NCBI RefSeq assembly: GCF_004365915.1 | Contig: NZ_SODI01000001.1 | Coordinates: forward strand, 3,472,001 to 3,536,000 | Length of the DNA: 64,000 nt | Direction of reading: 5' to 3' | Origin: Cryobacterium psychrophilum | Lineage (GTDB): Bacteria; Actinomycetota; Actinomycetes; Actinomycetales; Microbacteriaceae | Part shown: one piece after another, positions 11,802-20,207 of the stretch | Layout: each line of letters begins with the position of its first letter | How positions within the stretch are numbered: the stretch's first letter is position 1 | Program-made: the position numbers and the translations under genes | The notes under the pieces: model-generated | Database searches by the model: none | Told to the model about the DNA's origin: nothing | What the model saw: the letters and a program-made list of their open reading frames with translations, nothing else

Positions 11802-11952
11802 GACTCGGCAATGTTGCAGCTCTGTAAAGAAGCTGCGGCGTGGTGGGGCAAGCCGCGAATTGTGTGCTACTTCTGTTTTTACAGCTTAACCTTTCCGACG
11901 CGCCATCGGGTGCCGGGGAATTGGTTCTCCCAACAGGAAGAGGTCTACGGAT

Positions 11953-13590
11953 ATGACATCCGCACACACCCACGGCAAACGGACCCTCGCTGCCGCAGCA
12001 GGACTGTCCATCGCGGCGCTCGTGCTCGCCGGCTGCTCAGCCGGCGGTACCTCCGACGGCGACGCCGCCGCGGGTGGGCCAATCGTCATCGGCACGACCG
12101 ACAAGATCACCACCCTTGACCCTGCCGGTTCCTACGACAACGGTTCCTTCTCGGTTCAGACGCAGGTGTTCCCGTTCCTCATGAACAGCGCTTACGGCAG
12201 TGCCGACGTTGCCCCGGACATCGCCAGCAAGGCCGAGTTCACGTCGCCGACGGAATACACGGTCACCCTCAAGCCCGACCTCAAATGGGCCAACGGCAAC
12301 GACCTCACGGCCTCCGACGTGAAGTTCAGCTTCGACCGCCAGCTCGCGATCAAGGCCGACAACGGACCCTCCTCGCTTCTCTACAACCTGGAAAGCACCA
12401 AGGTCGTCGACGACTTGACCGTGGTCTTCACGCTCAAGCAGGCCGATGACCAGATCTTCCCGCAGATCCTGTCCAGCCCCGCCGGTCCGATCGTTGACGA
12501 GGATGTCTTCTCGGCCGACGCGATCACGCCCGACAAGGACATCGTCGACGGCAAGGCCTTCGCCGGTCAGTACGAGCTCGCGAGCTACGACTTCAACAAC
12601 CTGCTGTCCTACGAGGCCTACGAGGGCTACCAGGGTCTTCTGGGTCCGGCCAAGACCGACGTCGTCAACGTGAAGTACTACGCGGATGCCTCCAACCTCA
12701 AGCTCGACGTGCAGGAGGGCGGCATCGACGTGGCATGGCGCAGCCTGTCGGCGACCGATATCGACGACCTGCGCGGCAACGACAAGGTCCAGGTTGTTGA
12801 CGGTCCCGGTGGTGAGATTCGCTACATCGTCTTCAACTTCGACACGCAGCCCTTCGGCGCCACAACCGCGGACGCCGACCCGGCCAAGGCCCTCGCCGTT
12901 CGCGCTGCAACCGCAGACGTCGTGAACCGCGCCGAGCTGGCCGACCAGGTCTACAAGGGCACCTACACGCCGCTGTACTCCTACGTACCGGACGGACTGA
13001 CCGGCGCCACCGAGTCCCTCAAGGGCCTCTACGGCGACGGCGAGGGAGGACCCGATGTCGACAAGGCCAGGGCCACGCTCGATGCAGCAGGCGTCAGCAC
13101 CCCCGTCGCGTTGAACCTGCAGTACAACACGGACCACTACGGCCCGGGTTCGTCCGACGAGTACGCCTTGATCAAGGACCAGTTGGAATCCTCCGGCCTG
13201 TTCACGGTCGACCTGCAGTCGACCGAGTACGTGCAGTACGTGAAGGACCGCACCGCCGACGTGTACCCGCTCTACCAGCTCGGCTGGTTCCCGGACTACT
13301 CGGATGCGGACAACTACCTGACGCCGTTCTTCCTCACGGAGAACTTCATCAAGAACCACTACAGCGACACCGAGGTCAACGATCTCATCCTGCAGCAGGC
13401 AGTCACGCCCGACAAGGCTGAGCGCACGGCACTCATCGAGCAGATCCAGGACAAGGTCGCGGACCAGCTGCCGACCCTGCCCCTGCTCCAGGGTGCACAG
13501 GTGGCCATCACCGGAACGAACATCAGTGGCGCAGAAGACACACTCGACGCGTCGTTCAAGTTCCGCTATGGAGCACTCAGCAAGGGCTAG
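11953..13590 (+). CDS. ABC transporter substrate-binding lipoprotein, peptide/opine family
   Basis: 545 residues. Lipoprotein signal peptide with lipobox LAGC (Cys about residue 28), then a family-5 solute-binding domain (TTDKITTLDPAGSYDNGSF, NGNDLTASDVKFSF, and the C-terminal YPLYQLGWFPDYSDADNYLTP). It would capture oligopeptides or a similar ligand outside the membrane for the permeases that follow. AGGAAGAGG lies 10-18 bases before the ATG. A hairpin between this gene and the first permease suggests that the binding protein is made in excess. Ligand unknown. Confidence 0.9.
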   Translation: MTSAHTHGKRTLAAAAGLSIAALVLAGCSAGGTSDGDAAAGGPIVIGTTDKITTLDPAGSYDNGSFSVQTQVFPFLMNSAYGSADVAPDIASKAEFTSPTEYTVTLKPDLKWANGNDLTASDVKFSFDRQLAIKADNGPSSLLYNLESTKVVDDLTVVFTLKQADDQIFPQILSSPAGPIVDEDVFSADAITPDKDIVDGKAFAGQYELASYDFNNLLSYEAYEGYQGLLGPAKTDVVNVKYYADASNLKLDVQEGGIDVAWRSLSATDIDDLRGNDKVQVVDGPGGEIRYIVFNFDTQPFGATTADADPAKALAVRAATADVVNRAELADQVYKGTYTPLYSYVPDGLTGATESLKGLYGDGEGGPDVDKARATLDAAGVSTPVALNLQYNTDHYGPGSSDEYALIKDQLESSGLFTVDLQSTEYVQYVKDRTADVYPLYQLGWFPDYSDADNYLTPFFLTENFIKNHYSDTEVNDLILQQAVTPDKAERTALIEQIQDKVADQLPTLPLLQGAQVAITGTNISGAEDTLDASFKFRYGALSKG

Positions 13591-13627
13591 GCGCTTCACC
13601 GGCTAGAGTTCTCACTAGCTTGATCGC

Positions 13628-13665
13628 GGGGGCATCCAGTGTTGCTGGATGCCCCCGATTCATTT
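13628..13665 (+). terminator. Intra-operon hairpin (attenuator or partial terminator)
   Basis: Perfect 12-bp stem GGGGGCATCCAG/CTGGATGCCCCC with a 5-base loop, followed by only a weak T-run (GATTCATTT). It lies between the binding-protein stop and the first permease start. Such hairpins typically stabilise or end most binding-protein transcripts while letting some read-through reach the permeases. Confidence 0.7.
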
Positions 13666-13682
13666 GAAATCGTTAGGTGAGT

Positions 13683-14774
13683 ATGTCCACTGTGGCCATT
13701 AAGCCGCCGTCTCCGGCCCTGAGGCCGACCCGGCGTAAACGCACGTCCCCCGGGGGTGGAATCGGGCGCTATCTGATCACCCGCTTCCTGCTCATCATCC
13801 CCACCATCTTCATCCTCGTATCGATGGTCTTCTGGCTCATGCGTACGACCGGGGACCCGATTACGGCGGCACTCGGTGGGCGTTTGAGCCCCGACCAGCT
13901 CGCGGAGCGAATCCACGCCGCCGGGTACGACCGGCCGATCATCGTTCAGTATTTCGAGTACCTGGGGCAGGTCTTCAGCGGCAATTTCGGAACAACGATC
14001 AGCACGAACCGGCCCGTCTCCGAGGTGCTCACCACGTACGGGCTGGCCACGGCCGAGCTCGTGTTCTACGCCCTCCTCGTTGCCTTCATCGTGGGGATCC
14101 CCCTCGGCATGGTCGCAGCGTACTGGCGCGACAAGGCCCCTGACGCGTTCCTGCGCGTCTTCGCCATCCTCTGCTACGCCACCCCGGTATTCTTCGCCGG
14201 ACTGCTGCTCAAACTGGTCTTCGCGGTGTGGCTCAAGGTTCTGCCCGTCGCCGGGCGCGCATCAACGGGCGCGGAGTTGCAGATGCAGTTCCTGCCCAAC
14301 AAGACCGGCGTGTACACGATCGACGCCATTCAAACCGGAAACGCGGCCGTGCTCGGCGATGTCCTCTCCCACGCCGTTCTCCCGGCGCTCGCGCTCGGCC
14401 TGCTAACGGCGGGCGTCTTCCTGCGCCTGGTGCGCACCAACGTGATCGGCACACTCGGTACCGACTACGTGAACGCGGCCCGCTCGCGAGGCGTCAACGA
14501 ATTCCGGCTGGTACGCAAGCACGCGTACCGCCCTGCACTTATCCCGATCATCACCGTGATCGGCCTCCAGATTGCCCTCCTGCTGGGTGGCGCAGTGCTG
14601 ACCGAGACTACGTTTGAGTGGAAGGGTCTCGGCTTCATGCTGATCCAGTTCATTCAGGCCAGAGACTTCGTCGCCGTCCAGGGCATCGTCGCTCTGCTGG
14701 CGGTCATCGTGGCCCTGTCCAACTTCATCGTGGACATCATCGCCGCCGTGATCGACCCGAGAGTGAGGTACTGA
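13683..14774 (+). CDS. ABC transporter permease, DppB/OppB family
   Basis: About 363 residues from ATG 13683 (a GTG two codons earlier is also open). The N-terminal helix FLLIIPTIFILVSMVFWLM and the family block TGDPITAALGGRLSPDQ are typical of DppB. The ATPase-contact EAA loop is NAARSRGVNEFRLVRKHAYR. About six membrane helices. Pairs with the DppC-type permease whose ATG lies one base after this stop. Basic N-terminal tail (PTRRKRTSPGGG) of about 25 residues before the first helix. Confidence 0.9.
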   Translation: MSTVAIKPPSPALRPTRRKRTSPGGGIGRYLITRFLLIIPTIFILVSMVFWLMRTTGDPITAALGGRLSPDQLAERIHAAGYDRPIIVQYFEYLGQVFSGNFGTTISTNRPVSEVLTTYGLATAELVFYALLVAFIVGIPLGMVAAYWRDKAPDAFLRVFAILCYATPVFFAGLLLKLVFAVWLKVLPVAGRASTGAELQMQFLPNKTGVYTIDAIQTGNAAVLGDVLSHAVLPALALGLLTAGVFLRLVRTNVIGTLGTDYVNAARSRGVNEFRLVRKHAYRPALIPIITVIGLQIALLLGGAVLTETTFEWKGLGFMLIQFIQARDFVAVQGIVALLAVIVALSNFIVDIIAAVIDPRVRY

Positions 14775-14775
14775 G

Positions 14776-15855
14776 ATGACCTCGGTTGCTCCATACGACA
14801 GCAAACCCCGCCCCCCAGCGAAGTGGACCAAACTCCCCGTCGTGCACCAGTTGCGGCAGAGTGTCGGTCTGCAACGCGGCATGCTGGTCGCCGGCCTCAT
14901 CATCACGGGCGTCTTCATCCTCACCTCGCTGTTCGCCCCGCTGCTCGCGCCGTACGGCTTCAGCCAGCTGCGCGATGCCAGCGGACCATTCGGCGCCCAG
15001 CAGCCACCCGACGCCGCGCACTGGCTCGGCACGACCGTCGGCGGCTATGACGTGCTGTCCCGTGTCATTTGGGGATCACAGACCGCGATCGTCGTGATGA
15101 TCGTCGCCGTTCTGCTCTCGATCTTTGCCGGAGTCGCACTCGGCCTGGTCTCCGGCTACTTCGGCGGCTGGCTCGACCGCATACTCGTCGTGGTCAGCGA
15201 CGCCGTCTATGCGTTCCCGTCGCTCCTGCTCGCCATCGTGATGGCCATCGTGATTTCGGGCGGTCGATCCGACCTCGTCGGTGGCATCCTTGCCGCCGCC
15301 ATCTCGATCACGGTCGTCTTCATTCCCCAGTATTTTCGGGTCATCCGTGCTGAAACCGTGCGGATCAAAGCGGAGGCCTACGTTGAATCCGCTCGGGTGC
15401 TCGGAGCGAGCAACTTTCGGATCATGTTCAAGCACATCTTCCGCAATGCCACCCGCACCCTCCCGCTCATCTTCACGCTCAACGCCTCAGAGGCCGTGCT
15501 CACCCTGGCTGGCCTCGGCTTCATCGGGTTCGGCATCGAGCCGTCGGCCGCGGCCGAGTGGGGCTACGACCTCAACAAGTCGCTGTCCGACGTCACGAGT
15601 GGAATCTGGTGGACGAGCCTCTTCCCCGGACTCGCCATCGTTCTCGTGGTGCTCGGAATCACCCTCGTTGGTGAGAGCCTCAACGACCTCGCCGACCCGC
15701 GCCTGCGCAGCCGACGAGCCCCTGGCGCATCCGACGGCACGGTTGCGGAAACATCCGTCGTGCCCGGCGGCACCCTCGTTGCGGGCCCCGGCGGCCTTGC
15801 CGGTCTCGAGGGCCCCGCGTCACCCCCCACCGACGGAATCGAGGCTCGAGAATGA
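14776..15855 (+). CDS. ABC transporter permease, DppC/OppC family
   Basis: 359 residues with the DppC hallmarks: one N-terminal helix (GMLVAGLIITGVFILTSLFA), a periplasm-facing segment HWLGTTVGGYDVLSRVIWG, then the core of five helices with the EAA loop ESARVLGASNFRIMFKHIF. It ends in a Gly/Pro/Ala-rich cytoplasmic tail of about 45 residues, longer than usual. The stop overlaps the ATPase start. It forms the heteromeric channel with the preceding permease. Confidence 0.9.
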   Translation: MTSVAPYDSKPRPPAKWTKLPVVHQLRQSVGLQRGMLVAGLIITGVFILTSLFAPLLAPYGFSQLRDASGPFGAQQPPDAAHWLGTTVGGYDVLSRVIWGSQTAIVVMIVAVLLSIFAGVALGLVSGYFGGWLDRILVVVSDAVYAFPSLLLAIVMAIVISGGRSDLVGGILAAAISITVVFIPQYFRVIRAETVRIKAEAYVESARVLGASNFRIMFKHIFRNATRTLPLIFTLNASEAVLTLAGLGFIGFGIEPSAAAEWGYDLNKSLSDVTSGIWWTSLFPGLAIVLVVLGITLVGESLNDLADPRLRSRRAPGASDGTVAETSVVPGGTLVAGPGGLAGLEGPASPPTDGIEARE

Positions 15856-17555
15856 GCGCCCAGCCCGTGAAGAACGTCGTCACGATCTCCAATCTCGACG
15901 TGGTTTTCGCCACCGATGCCGGCGCGGTCAAAGCCGTCGACGGAGTGAGCCTCACGGTCGCTCCCGGCGAAGTCCTGGCCATTGTGGGCGAGAGCGGAAG
16001 CGGCAAGACCGTAACGGCAAAGACCATCCTCGGTCTCCTTCCCGATACGGCAACGGCGCGCGGCGCCGTGATCCTTGGGAGCAAGGACGGCGGGCACTCG
16101 AACGACGTGCTGTCGGTCAGCAAGCAGGCGCTGCGCCAGATGCGCGGCACCGACGTGTCAATGGTGTTCCAGGAGCCGTCAACGGCACTCAACCCGGTCT
16201 ACACCGTCGGGTGGCAGATCGCCGAGGGCATTCGCTCGCACGGCAAATTCACCAGGGCGGAGGCCAGGGTCAAGGCCATTGAGATCCTGGGTCGCGTCGG
16301 CATCCCTGAGCCGGAAACGCGTGTGAACTACTTTCCGCACCAGTTCTCCGGCGGGCAGAAGCAGCGCGTCGTCATCGCTATGGCCCTCGTGCTCGACCCG
16401 GGACTCATCGTGGCCGATGAGCCGACCACGGCTCTCGATGTGACGGTACAGGCCGAGATTCTCGACCTGCTGCGTCGATGCCGCGATGAATTCGGAACGG
16501 CCATTGTGCTCATCACCCACAACATGGGCGTTGTCGCCGACCTGGCCGACCGCGTGGTGGTGATGTTCGAGGGCAAGGTCGTGGAGGAGGCCGGAGCGCG
16601 CGAACTGTTCAGTAACCCCCAGCACGAATACACGAAAAAGCTGCTGGCGGCCGTACCCCACGTGGGCCAGGGCACGGTGCGAGCGCAGGAACGCGCGGTC
16701 GCACGTGCACCGGGGTGGGCCGAGTCGACGCCCGTCGTCGTGGCGGCGAACCTGAAGATCCAGTACCCCGGTCGGCTGGGCCGGCCGGGATTCACGGCCG
16801 TCGATGGTGTGAGTTTCCTGATTCGCCCCGGCGAGGTCCTCGGACTTGTCGGCGAGAGCGGGTCGGGCAAGACCACGATCGGTCGAGCGATTGCCGGACT
16901 CACCAGGGTGACGGATGGCTCCCTGCGCGTGCTCGGGCATGAGATGCTCGGCTTCAAGGAACGCCGATTCAAACCACTCCGCAGCGACATCGGCTTCGTG
17001 TTCCAGGACCCGGCGTCGAGCTTCAATCCGCTGCTGACCATCGCCGAATGCGTCGCCGAACCGCTGCTGGTTCACGGCCGCGCGGCGAATGCCAAGGCCG
17101 CGCGTCGACGCGTGGACGAACTGCTTGAGGCTGTGCAGCTGCCCAAGAACTACGGTGACCGGTACCCGCATGAGCTCAGTGGGGGACAGCGGCAGCGGGC
17201 GAGCCTCGCGCGGTCACTGGCGCTTGAGCCGACGCTGCTCATCGCCGACGAGCCGACCAGTGCGCTTGATGTCTCGGTGCAGGCGCGGGTGCTTGAACTC
17301 TTCGCGGAGCTGCAACGCGAATTCGGTTTCGCCGCCCTGTTCATCAGTCATGACCTCGCCGTCGTTGACATTCTCGCCGACCGGATCGCCGTGCTGTACA
17401 AGGGCAAACTTGTCGAGGAGGGCACCGGGGCTGAGGTGCTTGGTGCGCCGAAGGATCCCTACACACAGAGACTGCTCGCATCACTGCCCGTGCCGGATCC
17501 GATTGAGCAGGCCGAACGTCGGGAGGGGCTTCGCCGTTTGCGTGCGGCAGGATAG
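15852..17555 (+). CDS. ABC transporter double ATPase (DppD-DppF type fusion)
   Basis: 567 residues comprising two complete ATPase domains. Domain 1 has Walker A GESGSGKTVTAK, signature FSGGQKQRVV and Walker B LIVADEPTTALD; domain 2 has GESGSGKTTIGR, LSGGQRQRAS and LLIADEPTSALD. Both are peptide-transporter type with the short C-terminal oligopeptide extension (PQHEYTKKLLAAVP, PKDPYTQRLLASLP). A single polypeptide thus supplies both nucleotide sites. It overlaps the DppC-type permease by 4 bp. Energises import by ATP hydrolysis at the inner membrane face. Confidence 0.92.
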   Translation: MSAQPVKNVVTISNLDVVFATDAGAVKAVDGVSLTVAPGEVLAIVGESGSGKTVTAKTILGLLPDTATARGAVILGSKDGGHSNDVLSVSKQALRQMRGTDVSMVFQEPSTALNPVYTVGWQIAEGIRSHGKFTRAEARVKAIEILGRVGIPEPETRVNYFPHQFSGGQKQRVVIAMALVLDPGLIVADEPTTALDVTVQAEILDLLRRCRDEFGTAIVLITHNMGVVADLADRVVVMFEGKVVEEAGARELFSNPQHEYTKKLLAAVPHVGQGTVRAQERAVARAPGWAESTPVVVAANLKIQYPGRLGRPGFTAVDGVSFLIRPGEVLGLVGESGSGKTTIGRAIAGLTRVTDGSLRVLGHEMLGFKERRFKPLRSDIGFVFQDPASSFNPLLTIAECVAEPLLVHGRAANAKAARRRVDELLEAVQLPKNYGDRYPHELSGGQRQRASLARSLALEPTLLIADEPTSALDVSVQARVLELFAELQREFGFAALFISHDLAVVDILADRIAVLYKGKLVEEGTGAEVLGAPKDPYTQRLLASLPVPDPIEQAERREGLRRLRAAG

Positions 17556-17560
17556 AAGGC

Positions 17561-18427
17561 ATGAAACCTGGCGCGGCACCCTTGTTCCCGATCGTGACGA
17601 GTGACCTGACCATCGAGTACGCGCCCCATGGGGCCAGCCCCGCCTTCGTGGCGGTGCACGGTCTCAACATGCGCATTGAGGCGGGCGAGGTCATCGGGCT
17701 GTTGGGAGAAAGCGGCTCGGGAAAGAGCACGATTGCCCGGGTGCTCTCCGGCAGGACCGCGTCAAGCGACAGCAGCGGCGTGCGACCGCAGATCACCGGA
17801 GGGGAAGCGACCGTTCTCGGTTTTCCCCTGCGCCGGATCAGTCGGCGGCGGCAACGCCGACTGACCTTCGGGGTCGGGATGCTGGCGCAGGACGCGGCTG
17901 AGACCCTGCCGTCTACGCTGACCGTTGCCGAAATCGTTGCCGAACCTGTGCTCGAGCGCGACCGGCGCTACAACCACCGCGCCCTGGAAACCCGAGTGGC
18001 GACGATGGTGGATGCGGTGCGGCTTCCGCTCAATGTGCTCGGGAAGTACCCGTACGAGCTTCCCAGCGGCCAGCGGCAACGCGTCGCGCTCGCGCGCTCC
18101 CTCGTGTTCGGTCCGAGCCTGCTGATCGCCGATGAGCCCACTGCCGGTGTTGACGTTATCGTGCGAAACGCCGTTATCGACCTGATCGGGGAGTTGCAGC
18201 GTGAACGCGCCTTTTCGGCCCTCGTGATCAGTCACGACCTCGCTGTGCTGCGCCGTGTCGCGAATCGAATCGGCGTCATGCACCAGGGCGTACTCGTGGC
18301 ACTCGGCACCATCGACGAGGTATTTGATGATCCGTGGCATCCGTACGTTGCGGGGTTGGCCGCGGCGTTCGCCGCAGACGATGCCGGCGTGGACCATGAT
18401 CTCGCCCTGGATGACGATCCCGTCTAG
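17561..18427 (+). CDS. Additional ABC transporter ATPase, peptide-type
   Basis: 288 residues, five bases after the double ATPase. Walker A GESGSGKSTIARVLSG and Walker B LLIADEPTAGVD are intact, but the signature is LPSGQRQRVA rather than SGGQ and the Q-loop region is unusual (VGMLAQDAAETLPSTL). With two ATPase domains already supplied by the preceding gene, this third domain is surplus for a standard importer. It may pair with another permease, replace one domain under some conditions, or be a drifting paralogue. No membrane segment. Confidence 0.85.
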   Translation: MKPGAAPLFPIVTSDLTIEYAPHGASPAFVAVHGLNMRIEAGEVIGLLGESGSGKSTIARVLSGRTASSDSSGVRPQITGGEATVLGFPLRRISRRRQRRLTFGVGMLAQDAAETLPSTLTVAEIVAEPVLERDRRYNHRALETRVATMVDAVRLPLNVLGKYPYELPSGQRQRVALARSLVFGPSLLIADEPTAGVDVIVRNAVIDLIGELQRERAFSALVISHDLAVLRRVANRIGVMHQGVLVALGTIDEVFDDPWHPYVAGLAAAFAADDAGVDHDLALDDDPV

Positions 18428-18486
18428 GTTCAACAGCCAACCGGGGCGACACGCCCGAGTTGACGCTCGCGGATGGACCGAAAGAA

Positions 18487-18522
18487 GCCCGGAAAGCGCG
18501 TGTTTTCGGGCCACGGGGGTCT
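18487..18522 (+). terminator. Possible terminator of the ABC importer operon
   Basis: 9-bp stem GCCCGGAAA/TTTTCGGGC with one G-U pair and a 7-base loop (18487-18511), followed shortly by TCTTTTT. Placement after the last ATPase and before tRNA-Asn fits. Confidence 0.4.
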
Positions 18523-18614
18523 TTTTGGGGGGCAGTGGGCACTCAATTGGCTTTGGGGAGGTTCTGTGGCTTGGTAGAGTAGTACAGCTGCGCCGGTTGG
18601 TAAAGCACATGTAT

Positions 18615-18687
18615 TCCCCGATAGCTCAATTGGCAGAGCAGCGCACTGTTAATGCGCAGGTTCTTGGTTCGAGTCCAAGTCGGGGAG
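18615..18687 (+). tRNA. tRNA-Asn (anticodon GTT)
   Basis: 73-nt cloverleaf without encoded CCA. Acceptor TCCCCGA pairs with TCGGGGA, D arm TAGCTCAATTGGCAGAGCA, anticodon loop CTGTTAA, T arm TTGG-TTCGAGT-CCAA. Discriminator base G. Confidence 0.95.
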
Positions 18688-18690
18688 CGA

Positions 18691-18728
18691 AAGGTCACTC
18701 AGGGCTCCACCCCGGGTGGCCTTTTTTG
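18691..18728 (+). terminator. Terminator after tRNA-Asn
   Basis: Stem AAGGTCACTC/GGGTGGCCTT (two G-U pairs) with a 13-base loop, followed directly by TTTT. Confidence 0.75.
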
Positions 18729-18755
18729 TTGAACGGTTTTGTGAGAGCGGACAGC

Positions 18756-19282
18756 GTGAATTCCTCCGGTGATTCCCCCGACGAGACCATTGAGCGTGGG
18801 AACCAACGTCTCGCGAGACGAAGCGGACTGGCCGTGGGGCTCGCAACCGCGGCCTACGGGATCTCGTTCGGCGCACTCTCGGTCGCCGCCGGTCTGTCCA
18901 TCGCGCAAACGTGCTTCCTGAGCATCGTGATGTTCTCCGGTGGTTCCCAATTCGCACTCGTTGGCGTACTTGCCACGGGCGGCGCGGCGTCCGGGCCCGC
19001 CGCTATCGCCGGAGCCGCTCTTCTGGGAGTGCGGAATGGAATCTACGGAATCAGGACCTCACCGATGATCGGTCGCGGGTGGTGGAAACGAACGGCCGCG
19101 GCGTGGCTGACCATTGACGAGTCCACCGCCGTTGGACTGGCTCAGCCCACACCGCGCAGTCGCCGCACCGGCTTCTGGGTGACGGGCCTTGCCGTCTTCA
19201 TCGGTTGGAACCTCACCACGCTCCTCGGTGCGCTGATTGGCGACGCCATGGGTGACACTCGCGCATACGGTCTCGACGCCGC
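18756..19282 (+). pseudogene. azlC: azlC 5' portion, interrupted by IS21-family insertion
   Basis: Encodes the first 175 residues of an AzlC-family branched-chain amino acid exporter subunit (LAVGLATAAYGISFGALSVA, FSGGSQFALVGVLA, GVRNGIYG), broken after GLDAA by the insertion element. Removing the element and one copy of the 5-bp duplication restores an uninterrupted 248-residue frame that continues AAAAFVGLLWPRLK. The GTG at 18756 is taken as start; GTG 18741 is also possible. azlD downstream is intact. The insertion must abolish the AzlCD exporter unless the element leaves precisely. Confidence 0.9.
19278..19282. repeat. Target-site duplication GCCGC, left copy
   Basis: Matches GCCGC at 21959-21963 on the other side of the IS21-family element. 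Joining the flanks through one copy restores the azlC reading frame exactly. Confidence 0.85.
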
Positions 19283-19475
19283 TGTGTTTTGTCAACTTGA
19301 AGCCGGCCATTTCAGCGCTAAGAAACCTGCCAGTTCAGCACCGTTTCCGGCCAGTTGAGCACCGCGGCCTCATCGGCCGGTTTTCGGGGTTAACTCCGTC
19401 GCCACGAGCCTTGGAGCAGGGCGTTGCGGTGGCCCGGTCGGCGTCAGGTTCGAGGTCGGCCGGGCCGGTCCAGGG

Positions 19476-20207
19476 CTATTTCATGAGCGCGTGCTTCACG
19501 CGGTAGGACTCGCCGCGAAACTGGAGGAGGCGGCCGTGGTGGACGATGCGGTCGATGACGGCTGCGGCCATGTTGTCGTCGCCGAACACCGTTCCCCAGC
19601 GCGAAAATTCTAGATTTGTTGTGATGATCAGGCTTCTTTTTTCATAACCATCCGCGATGACTTGGAACAAGAGCCGAGCTCCCTCAGTATCAATCGGGAG
19701 GTAGCCAAATTCGTCAATTGCGATGAGCCGGTTCTTCGCTATGTTGGCTAGTTCCCGGTCGAGGCGGCCTTCGTCTTTGGCGCGGCGCAGCTGCATCACT
19801 AGCGACGAGGTCGTGTAGAAGCGGCCTGGGATTCCTTGCTGGCAGGCGGCGGCGATGAGCGCGCTGGCGAGGTGGGTTTTGCCGGTGCCAACGTCGCCGT
19901 AGAGGACCAGGTCTTCGGCCCGGTTGATGAAATCCAACGACGTCAGCTCCTCCCGGCCGTAGTCCTCGGGGAATTTCACGCTTGAGTAGTCGAAACCTGT
20001 GAGCGATTTCAGCGCCGGCAGCCGAGCGGCCGTCAACAGTCGTTGACGGCGTGATGCTTGTCGGGATTCGTGCTCGGCCAGGAGCACTCCGTGAAGGTAT
20101 TCGCGTTGTTTCGGGGTGCCTTTCTCGGCCCATTCGACCAGCACGGCGTGGGTCAGCGATGCTTGCCGGCCGGTCGCGATGATGTCCTGCGCAGTGATCA
20201 GGGTCAT
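19476..20207 (-). CDS. istB: IS21-family helper ATPase IstB
   Basis: 243 residues of the DnaC/IstB AAA+ family: Walker A YGDVGTGKTHLASALI, Walker B RLIAIDEFGYLPID, sensor-type IITTNLEFSRWGTVFGDD, and an arginine-rich C-terminus. The N-terminal region (QREYLHGVLLAEHESRQASRRQRLL) is the usual IstB helical part. It overlaps the istA stop by 4 bp. IstB stimulates IstA-driven transposition and helps choose the target. Confidence 0.95.
   Translation of the reverse strand: MTLITAQDIIATGRQASLTHAVLVEWAEKGTPKQREYLHGVLLAEHESRQASRRQRLLTAARLPALKSLTGFDYSSVKFPEDYGREELTSLDFINRAEDLVLYGDVGTGKTHLASALIAAACQQGIPGRFYTTSSLVMQLRRAKDEGRLDRELANIAKNRLIAIDEFGYLPIDTEGARLLFQVIADGYEKRSLIITTNLEFSRWGTVFGDDNMAAAVIDRIVHHGRLLQFRGESYRVKHALMK

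Noticed and set aside
12037..13599. 520-codon open frame on the minus strand
   Set aside because: It is the antisense shadow of the binding-protein gene: composition is Val/Gly/Leu/Arg-rich without domain logic, and the sense strand has a lipobox and a complete solute-binding domain.
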